A stretch of 10,541 bases of DNA from Deltaproteobacteria bacterium (GTDB lineage: Bacteria; Myxococcota_A; UBA9160; UBA4427): contig DRKE01000041.1 in assembly GCA_011051925.1 (NCBI GenBank), positions 1-10,541 on the forward strand. The letters run 5' to 3'. A program made the position numbers and the translations under genes. The notes beneath the pieces are model-generated. The model did no database searches and was not told the origin of the DNA. It was given only the letters and a program-made list of their open reading frames with translations. Positions 5,166-10,541 of this stretch are shown piece after piece (within the stretch, counting starts at the first letter, position 1; the number at the start of each line of letters is the position of its first letter).

Positions 5166-6026
5166 TTGCTCGAACTCTCTGCCGATGGTTTCACGATCGC
5201 CCTCGTTCTCCTTTCCGCCTTCCTGCACGCGAGCTGGAACGCGCTCACGAAGGCGGGGGGCGATCCGCTGATCAGCGTGACGGTCATCTCGGTCGTGGGG
5301 GCCCTGATCGGATTGCCCCTCATGATCTGGTTTCCGCTGCCCGGGCCGGATTCCTGGCCCTGGCTGGTCGCATCGGCCGTGCTCCACTACGTCTACCAGT
5401 TGGCACTCGTCCGGACCTATCAGCTCGGCGACCTCAGCCAGGTCTACCCGATCGCCCGTGGCCTGGCGCCCCTGGGCGTCGCCTGCCTGGCCGTAGTCGG
5501 CGTCGGTGAGTCGTTGGCCCCCGTCCAGTGGCTCGGGCTGGCGTTGGCCTCGGCGGCGATCATCTCGCTGGGTCATGCGCGGTCGCGGAGTCGATCGGCC
5601 GGACCTGCCGTCGCGATGGCGGTGTTGACGGCGGTGTTGATCGGTGCCTACACGTTCACGGACGGGGTCGTCGTCCGCTCGGTCGAGCGTCCGGAACAGA
5701 TCATCGGCTGGACCTTCTTCCTGGCGTGCGTGCCCCTGGCCGTCACGACACTCGTCCTTCGTCGCTCCGAGGGCTGGACCGCCCTGCGTCCGGTGGGACT
5801 GCAGGCGGTGGTCGGCGGGTTGATGGCCACGATCGGTTATGCGATCGCGATGTGGGCGCTCGCTCGCGCGCCGATGGCCTCCGTCGCTTCGCTGCGCGAG
5901 TCGAGCGTGCTCTTCGCCGCCTTTTTCGGCACCCGACTGCTGGGCGAGCCGCTCGGCCGACAACGGGTTCTCTCGGCTTTCTTCCTGGTCGTCGGGCTCG
6001 TGCTGATCCAGATCCGCTGGTCCTGA
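5166..6026 (+). CDS. EamA/DMT-family membrane transporter
   Basis: The 286-residue product consists of two EamA-type halves with about ten hydrophobic segments, typical for the drug/metabolite transporter superfamily. Recognisable pieces are HASWNALTK in the first helix, the YPIARGLAPLG signature after the middle of the first half, and the second-half counterpart MASVASLRESSVLFAAFFG followed by LGEPLGRQR. Such proteins are inner-membrane exporters or importers of small metabolites, and no substrate can be inferred. I chose TTG 5166 because AGGAAGAGG lies about 6 nt upstream and the first membrane helix begins soon after. ATG 5073 in the same frame lacks a good ribosome binding site and adds 31 residues of non-membrane sequence. 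Upstream is divergent mlaC. Downstream is aconitase, separated by a palindrome. Confidence 0.85.
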   Translation: MLELSADGFTIALVLLSAFLHASWNALTKAGGDPLISVTVISVVGALIGLPLMIWFPLPGPDSWPWLVASAVLHYVYQLALVRTYQLGDLSQVYPIARGLAPLGVACLAVVGVGESLAPVQWLGLALASAAIISLGHARSRSRSAGPAVAMAVLTAVLIGAYTFTDGVVVRSVERPEQIIGWTFFLACVPLAVTTLVLRRSEGWTALRPVGLQAVVGGLMATIGYAIAMWALARAPMASVASLRESSVLFAAFFGTRLLGEPLGRQRVLSAFFLVVGLVLIQIRWS

Positions 6027-6044
6027 AAGGCGCTTTCCCTTTTC

Positions 6045-6080
6045 GGGGACTGCATCGTTGAATCAAGATTGCAGTTCCCC
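6045..6080. promoter_or_regulatory. imperfect 36-bp palindrome between the DMT permease and aconitase genes
   Basis: The left arm (6045-6061, beginning GGGGACTGCATC) and right arm (6063-6080, ending GATTGCAGTTCCCC) are reverse complements, apart from three single-base bulges, around a central A. The centre TTGA-A-TCAA is itself a perfect dyad. It begins 19 bp after the permease stop and has no T tract. It may be a bulged terminator hairpin for the permease or an operator for aconitase. Confidence 0.4.
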
Positions 6081-6160
6081 CGGCCCGCTCCCGTGTTCCA
6101 GGGCTGCGCTAAGGTGCGGGTTCCAGAGTCCGATACCGGGCCCACGAGGGATCCGGCCCC

Positions 6161-6180
6161 TTGAATCGACTTGAAATCGA
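6161..6180 (+). repeat. imperfect TTGAATCGA direct repeats before the aconitase ribosome binding site
   Basis: TTGAATCGAC (6161-6170) is followed directly by TTGAAATCGA (6171-6180), 14 bp before the start codon. The same TTGAATC core occurs at 6058-6064 in the upstream palindrome. This could be a regulator binding site or chance. Confidence 0.3.
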
Positions 6181-6194
6181 GTTGGGAGAGCATC

Positions 6195-8480
6195 ATGGCC
6201 ACGATCGAGACGACCCCCGAATTCGTCCGCAACGTCTACGCGAAGGTCGGTGAGAACCTCGAGATCGTCCGAGAGCGACTCGGTCGTCCGATGACCCATG
6301 CCGAGAAGATCCTGCTCGGTCATCTCGACGACCCCCGGAACCAGGAACTGGTACCCGGCGATTCCTATCTGCTGCTTCGACCCGACCGGATCGCGATGCA
6401 GGACGCGACAGCGCAGATGGCCCTGCTCCAGTTCATGCAGGCGGGGCGGGACGAAACGGCCGTGCCGACGACCGTCCATTGTGACCACCTGATCCAGGCC
6501 TGGCGGGGTGCCAACGCCGACATCGAGACCGCCCGGAAGACCAATGCCGAGGTCTACGACTTCCTGCGTACGTGTTCCGCCCGCTACGGGATCGGATTCT
6601 GGGGGCCCGGCGCGGGCATCATCCATCAGGTCGTGCTCGAGAAATACGCCTTCCCGGGCGGCATGATGATCGGCACCGATTCGCATACGCCCAACGCCGG
6701 TGGGCTCGGAATGTTCGCCTGCGGTGTCGGCGGGGCGGATGCCGTCGACGTGATGGCGGGATTTCCCTGGGAGGTGCTCTACCCGAAGATCGTCGGCGTC
6801 CATCTCACCGGCCGTCTGTCCGGCTGGGCGTCGCCCAAGGACGTGATCCTGCGGGTCTGCGAGCTGTTGACCGTGAAGGGCGGTACGAACCGCGTGGTCG
6901 AGTATTTCGGAGAGGGCGTCGAGACGCTCTCCTGCACGGGAAAGGCCACGATCACGAACATGGGTGCCGAGCTCGGTGCGACGACTTCGATCTTTCCCTT
7001 CGACGAGCGGATGGCGATCTACTTGAAGGCGACCGAGCGTGGCGAGCTCGCCGATCTCGCCACGGCCCATCGGGAAATGCTCACGCCGGATCCGGACGTT
7101 CTCGCGAATCCCGACGGGTACTTCGACGAGATCGTCGAGATCGATCTCTCGAGTCTCGAACCGCATGTCGTGGGGCCCCATACGCCGGATCTGGGTCGGC
7201 CCGTGTCGAGGCTCGCTTCGGATGCGAAGGAGAACGGCTATCCGCTCGAATTGTCGTCCTGCCTGATCGGCAGTTGTACGAACTCGTCGTACGAGGATTT
7301 CTCGCGAGCCGCCGATGTCGCGCGCCAGGCCTCGAAGGCGAGCCTCAAGGTCAAGACGCGACTCTGGTGCACGCCGGGATCGGAGCAGGTCGACGAGACG
7401 GTCACGCGGGACGGCCAGAAGGAGGCGCTCGAAGCGATCGGCGCGATCGTGTTGGCGAATGCGTGTGGTCCCTGCATCGGCCAGTGGAAGCGCGACGACA
7501 TCGAGCCCGGGCAACCCAACTCGATCATGAGTTCCTTCAATCGGAATTTCCCGAAGCGCAACGACGGCAATCCCGAGACGCTTTCCTTCATCGGCAGTCC
7601 GGAGATCTGCGTGGCCTATGCGCTGGCGGGGACCCTCGATTTCGATCCGCTCCGGGACGAGATCGAAGCACCCGACGGGACCCGCATCAAGCTCGATCCG
7701 CCGGGGCCGGCACCGGAGATTCCGCCGAAGGGATTCGAGATCAGCTATGGCGGTTACGAACCGCCGCCACCACCCGACGAACGAACGAACGTCGAAGTCG
7801 TCGTCCGGCCGGACAGCGAACGATTGCAGCTGCTCGAGCCCTTTCCCGCCTGGGACGGCCGGGATTTCGAGAAGCTGCCGATCCTGCTGAAGGCGAAGGG
7901 AAAATGCACGACGGACCATATCTCCATGGCGGGCCCCTGGCTGAGATTCCGGGGCCATCTCGACAACATCAGCAACAACCTCTTCCTCGGCGCGGTGAAC
8001 GCCTTCACGGGGGAAGCCGGAACGGGCAGGAACGTGATCACGGGGGAAGAAGGACAACCCTTTCCCGCGATCGCCCGGGACTACAAGGCGCGAGGGCTTC
8101 GTTGGGTCGTCATCGGCGACGAGAACTACGGCGAGGGATCGAGTCGTGAGCACGCCGCGATGGAACCCCGACATCTCGGTTGCGCCGCGGTCATCGTCCG
8201 GAGCTTCGCGCGCATCCACGAAGCGAACCTGAAGAAGCAGGGCATCCTGCCTCTCACGTTCGTCGATCCCGCCGACTACGACAAGATCCAGGAGATGGAT
8301 CGGATCAGCATCGTCGGATTGGCCGGACTCGTCCCGGATCGGAACGTCCGGGTGATCATCCACCACGAGGATGGCCGCGAAGAACCGATCGAGGTCGCGC
8401 ACACGATGAACGAGGAGCAGATCGAATGGTTCAAGGCCGGTTCGGCGTTGAATCTGTTGCGTGCCCAGGCCGCGGCGTGA
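6195..8480 (+). CDS. acn: aconitate hydratase, mitochondrial type
   Basis: The 761-residue enzyme is full length and interconverts citrate and isocitrate in the TCA cycle in the cytoplasm. The three [4Fe-4S] ligands are Cys361 (GSCTNSS), Cys424 and Cys427 (ACGPCIGQW). Their 63-residue spacing equals that of animal ACO2. Substrate and active-site segments are visible: VHCDH, GTDSHTPN, the DAVDVMAG block, and in the swivelling domain GKCTTDHIS, FRGHLDNISNN and GDENYGEGSSREHAA. The protein resembles mitochondrial aconitase along its whole length more than the larger AcnA or AcnB. The start is ATG 6195, with GGGAGAG 4 nt upstream; an ATG at 6171 in frame lacks this. The 3' end overlaps the opposite-strand VTT gene by 50 bp. 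Assignment is very secure. Confidence 0.97.
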   Translation: MATIETTPEFVRNVYAKVGENLEIVRERLGRPMTHAEKILLGHLDDPRNQELVPGDSYLLLRPDRIAMQDATAQMALLQFMQAGRDETAVPTTVHCDHLIQAWRGANADIETARKTNAEVYDFLRTCSARYGIGFWGPGAGIIHQVVLEKYAFPGGMMIGTDSHTPNAGGLGMFACGVGGADAVDVMAGFPWEVLYPKIVGVHLTGRLSGWASPKDVILRVCELLTVKGGTNRVVEYFGEGVETLSCTGKATITNMGAELGATTSIFPFDERMAIYLKATERGELADLATAHREMLTPDPDVLANPDGYFDEIVEIDLSSLEPHVVGPHTPDLGRPVSRLASDAKENGYPLELSSCLIGSCTNSSYEDFSRAADVARQASKASLKVKTRLWCTPGSEQVDETVTRDGQKEALEAIGAIVLANACGPCIGQWKRDDIEPGQPNSIMSSFNRNFPKRNDGNPETLSFIGSPEICVAYALAGTLDFDPLRDEIEAPDGTRIKLDPPGPAPEIPPKGFEISYGGYEPPPPPDERTNVEVVVRPDSERLQLLEPFPAWDGRDFEKLPILLKAKGKCTTDHISMAGPWLRFRGHLDNISNNLFLGAVNAFTGEAGTGRNVITGEEGQPFPAIARDYKARGLRWVVIGDENYGEGSSREHAAMEPRHLGCAAVIVRSFARIHEANLKKQGILPLTFVDPADYDKIQEMDRISIVGLAGLVPDRNVRVIIHHEDGREEPIEVAHTMNEEQIEWFKAGSALNLLRAQAAA

Positions 8481-9162
8481 CGATTTCGCGCAGCCAGGTC
8501 CGGCCGGCGGGAAAGGCCAGGGGGATCGCGGCGACGAGCAGGAAGAGGACCGCCGCGTAGAGCGAGACCGACCAGCCCGCGTGGAGCAGGGCATCGCCGA
8601 AGCTCGCGAAGATCGCCGCCCGTACGACGCCGCCGATCAGCGCCGCGGGGACGAAGGAAGCGAGCTGCATCGGGGTCAGGCCGGCCGCCGCCTGGATCGG
8701 AGAGAGGGGCGTGATCGGATGGCCGGAGGCGATGGCCAGCGTGATGGCGCCCGACCGCCGGGAGGCGAAGCCGAGCAGATGTCGACCCCGAGCGCCCAGG
8801 CGACGCTCGACCGCTTCGCGTCCCGCATGGCGGGCGAAAAGGAAGAGCGCGAGTCCCGAAAGCATCAGCCCCGTCCCGCCCACGATCGCACCGACGAAGG
8901 TTCCGAAACAGAGGCCCGCGGCGATCAACACGACCTGCGAGGGCAGCGCCAGGAAGGAGCGCCCCGCCACGAGCAGGACGAAGAGGAGCGGGCCTGCGAC
9001 GCCGAGGCCCGCGGCGAAGGTCCGGACCGACTCGATATCGAGTTCGATCCCGAGCTGCGCCCGCACCCAGCCCCCGAATCCGAAGACGAGCGCGACCAGA
9101 ATGGAGCCCGCCAGGGCGGCGACGAGAAAGCGGCGAAGCGTCGGGGACATCGTCGAGAGCAT
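8431..9162 (-). CDS. VTT-domain (TVP38/TMEM64, DedA-like) membrane protein
   Basis: The 243-residue integral membrane protein has hydrophobic segments near 11-31, 55-83, 87-110, 138-160, 166-188 and 199-220. The SNARE-associated/VTT domain is recognised from the GRSFLALPSQ region (67-76), the long Gly-rich helix, and the signature GHPITPLSPIQAAAGLTP (147-164), where family members usually have a similar Pro-rich re-entrant segment. Members of the wider DedA/VTT superfamily are linked to lipid scrambling or flipping and envelope maintenance; a role for this one is inference. I chose ATG 9162 (GGAAG about 7 nt upstream); ATG 9150 is an alternative. The frame remains open far upstream but without membrane or signal features. 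The last 16 residues are encoded opposite the end of aconitase. It is divergent from the Qng1-like gene. Confidence 0.82.
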   Translation of the reverse strand: MLSTMSPTLRRFLVAALAGSILVALVFGFGGWVRAQLGIELDIESVRTFAAGLGVAGPLLFVLLVAGRSFLALPSQVVLIAAGLCFGTFVGAIVGGTGLMLSGLALFLFARHAGREAVERRLGARGRHLLGFASRRSGAITLAIASGHPITPLSPIQAAAGLTPMQLASFVPAALIGGVVRAAIFASFGDALLHAGWSVSLYAAVLFLLVAAIPLAFPAGRTWLREIVTPRPGHATDSTPNRP

Positions 9163-9271
9163 ATCGGCTTCCGGCCGCGGCGACCGCTCCCGAGTCCGAG
9201 GTCGCGCGGGATCCGGCCATGGGCAGATCGTGTGAAGGCCGGGGGCAGCGACCCGGGGGAGGCGATCGCGA

Positions 9272-10246
9272 ATGGCGCGAGATGAAGAGGGCCTTTTCGA
9301 TCGGATCCGGTCGGCCTGTGCCGAGGTGACGTCGCGTGCCCGCTTCGTCCGGATCGAAGCCGGAGGCGTCGAACGTCTGGCCCGGCGTTTCGCCACGGCG
9401 TCCCGGATCCCGATCGACCTCGACCCCGCCCACGATTTCCGGGGTGACGAGAGCGAGACCCTCGCCTTCACGATCCTGCTCGACGCCATCAATTTCGGAT
9501 CGGGCTGGTTCCCGCTCCTGCGCAAACGGACGGGCCTCTCGGGGTACCGCACGATCGCGACGATCTGTCGGGAGCGTTTCGAACGCGAGGGCTGTCCACG
9601 GGGCGAGCGGCTGCGGTCGATGACGGGGAGGGCCATGGCCGAGCTGCTCGAGCAGGATGCGGGGGACCCCGCCGTGATCGAGCTGATGGATCTCTATGCC
9701 CGCGCCTGGCGCGATCTGGGCGACCTCCTGGCGGCGGAATTCGATGACCGCTTCGAAGGCATCGTCGAAGCGGCCGACCATTCCGCCGAACGTCTGGTTC
9801 GATGGCTGACGCGAATGCCCCTCTATCGGGACGTCTCGCGTTATGCGGAAATCGACGTTCCCTTCTACAAGCGCGCGCAGATCACGGCGGCGGATCTCGC
9901 CCGGAACCTGTCGGGAAAGGGGCTCGGACGCTTCGATGATCTCGACCGGCTGACCCTCTTCGCCGACAACCTCGTCCCCCATGTCCTGCGATGCGAGGGC
10001 GTCTTGCGCTACGACCCCGCCCTGGTGGCCCGGATCGACGCCGGGGAGAGGCTCGAGACCGGTTCCGAGGAAGAGGTCGAGATCCGCGCGGTCGCCCTCG
10101 AGGCGGTCGAGCGGATCGTGGCGGAACTCGAAGGGCGAGGAGTGCCGATCACCGCCCATGAGCTCGATGGGTGGCTCTGGAATGCAGGCCAGGCCCCCCG
10201 GATCAAGGCGATTCCACGACATCGCGCTCGCAGTCCGTATTATTGA
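9272..10246 (+). CDS. qng1: queuosine salvage protein, Qng1-like (DUF2419 family)
   Basis: The 324-residue cytoplasmic protein matches the DUF2419 queuosine-salvage family along its length. It has LLDAINF (69-75) in place of the usual (V)DALNF. FYKRAQI (198-204), LTLFADNLVPHVLR (227-240) and GSEEEVEIRA (264-273) follow, then WLWNAG (301-306) and the ending HRARSPYY (317-324), like the family's HRTRSIYY. Characterised members (Qng1, human C9orf64) hydrolyse queuosine 5'-phosphate to release the queuine base for tRNA modification. ATG 9272 is preceded by GGGGGAGG about 9 nt upstream. The FAD motif keeps Asp232 and VP, but the common YR and Q around it are replaced by NL and H, so substrate binding may differ. 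No other queuosine gene (tgt, queA, queG) is in the window. Confidence 0.85.
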   Translation: MARDEEGLFDRIRSACAEVTSRARFVRIEAGGVERLARRFATASRIPIDLDPAHDFRGDESETLAFTILLDAINFGSGWFPLLRKRTGLSGYRTIATICRERFEREGCPRGERLRSMTGRAMAELLEQDAGDPAVIELMDLYARAWRDLGDLLAAEFDDRFEGIVEAADHSAERLVRWLTRMPLYRDVSRYAEIDVPFYKRAQITAADLARNLSGKGLGRFDDLDRLTLFADNLVPHVLRCEGVLRYDPALVARIDAGERLETGSEEEVEIRAVALEAVERIVAELEGRGVPITAHELDGWLWNAGQAPRIKAIPRHRARSPYY

Positions 10247-10289
10247 GCGTGCCGCTTCGATCATGGTCATTCGGGATGCCTGCCTCGTT

Positions 10290-10308
10290 CCCGGCGCTTC
10301 GCCCCGGG
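10290..10308 (+). terminator. possible GC hairpin after the Qng1-like gene
   Basis: CCCGGCG, loop CTT and CGCCCCGGG form a stem of about 7 bp with a two-base bulge, 44 bp after the stop codon. No T tract follows, so this is only a weak terminator candidate in a GC-rich gap. Confidence 0.22.
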
Positions 10309-10361
10309 CAGGGCTGCGGTCCGGGAGCGGGTTCTCGGAAGGGGATATCCGGGTTTCGCCG

Positions 10362-10541
10362 ATGAAGATCTTCGACAGCAGTTTCTGGATCGTGTTCGCC
10401 GTGCTGCTCGTGCTGATCGCCGTGGCGCTGGCGCGGGGCGGGACCCCGCTTCTCGGCGAGGGTCTCGGTAGCGGGGCGAGGCTTTTCGTTCGCTACGCCG
10501 TCGTGATCTTCGTGTCGTTCCTGCTGGCGGGCATGCTCCAG
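10362..10541 (+). CDS. membrane protein, possible permease (N-terminal part, runs off window)
   Basis: Sixty codons are visible from ATG 10362 to the window edge. MKIFDSSFW is followed by a hydrophobic helix (about 9-24), a short Gly/Arg loop (ARGGTPLLGEGLGSGARLF) and a second helix (about 43-59) ending AGMLQ. A helix, a G-x-G-xx-R loop and a helix ending in AGxLQ remind me of putative permeases of the ArsP/DUF318 kind, but with so little sequence this is a guess. An in-frame ATG at 10263 would add 33 non-hydrophobic residues and is less likely. No strong ribosome binding site is seen at either start; GGAAGGGG is about 18 nt upstream of 10362. Confidence 0.6.
   Translation, partial: MKIFDSSFWIVFAVLLVLIAVALARGGTPLLGEGLGSGARLFVRYAVVIFVSFLLAGMLQ

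Noticed and set aside
3836..5509. 557-residue plus-strand open frame
   Set aside because: It covers the mlaA tail, antisense mlaC, an intergenic region and the permease in the wrong frame, with no coherent domain.
5617..5640. Tandem GGCGGTGTTGA repeat inside the permease
   Set aside because: It encodes a repeated AVL pattern in a membrane helix and is explained by the protein sequence.
4947..5963. 338-residue minus-strand open frame opposite the DMT permease
   Set aside because: It is extremely polar (Arg, Asp, Gln, Gly repeats), which is typical of the antisense of a hydrophobic membrane protein.
6063..8594. 843-residue open frame on the minus strand
   Set aside because: It lies opposite aconitase, is rich in Arg/Asp/Gly without domain resemblance, and exists because the high-GC sense codons leave few antisense stops.
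8276..10270. 664-residue minus-strand open frame
   Set aside because: It is antisense to the Qng1-like gene and out of frame with the VTT gene; both of those have clear family motifs.
10263..10361. In-frame ATG 10263 as start of the last gene
   Set aside because: The added residues are polar and Gly/Arg/Ser-rich, and the first membrane helix begins right after ATG 10362.
1..10541. CRISPR arrays, tRNA/rRNA genes, insertion sequences, phage or toxin-antitoxin modules
   Set aside because: I saw no regularly spaced repeats, tRNA-like clover-leaf, transposase motifs or terminal inverted repeats, or other mobile signatures.

Overview
The window is a 10.5 kb piece of a high-GC Gram-negative chromosome. 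The genes are tightly packed on both strands and use G/C-rich third codon positions throughout. The gene content points to a deltaproteobacterium-like (Myxococcota/Desulfobacterota/Binatia-type) or related environmental lineage: a Bacteroides-type serine palmitoyltransferase, Mla outer-membrane lipid-transport proteins, a mitochondrial-type aconitase and a queuosine-salvage (DUF2419/Qng1) protein. This placement is inference from family resemblance only. I see no phage, transposon, CRISPR, tRNA or rRNA, and the window reads mostly as ordinary core and lipid-related genome.

Layout. Positions 1-276 (+) hold the C-terminal end of a NUDIX hydrolase. A possible four-cysteine mini-protein lies on the minus strand (201-422). 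A DUF815 AAA+ ATPase (447-1382, +) runs convergently into an alpha-oxoamine synthase that looks like serine palmitoyltransferase (1375-2556, -). The divergent spt/mlaA region holds several nested perfect stems ending in a terminator-like hairpin (2620-2726). It also has 15-bp-period tandem duplications at the start regions of both flanking genes. mlaA (2949-3980, +) and mlaC (4058-4804, -) converge. A 361-bp gap follows, then an EamA/DMT permease (5166-6026, +, probable TTG start), an imperfect palindrome, and aconitase (6195-8480, +). The aconitase 3' end overlaps a VTT/TVP38-type membrane protein (8431-9162, -) by 50 bp. Divergent from that is the Qng1-like queuosine-salvage protein (9272-10246, +). 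The window ends inside a membrane protein that resembles a permease (10362-10541, +).

How the genes fit together. The most coherent theme is the envelope: the first step of sphingolipid synthesis lies next to two parts of the Mla system, which moves lipid between outer and inner membranes, with VTT and DMT membrane proteins nearby. Aconitase and Qng1 are independent housekeeping or salvage functions. No complete operon can be shown, because nearly every adjacent pair is divergent or convergent. The observation most worth follow-up is the structured spt/mlaA intergenic element, which could be a leader/attenuator or a small RNA. The unusual Qng1 homologue and the overlapping Cys-rich mini-ORF come next.
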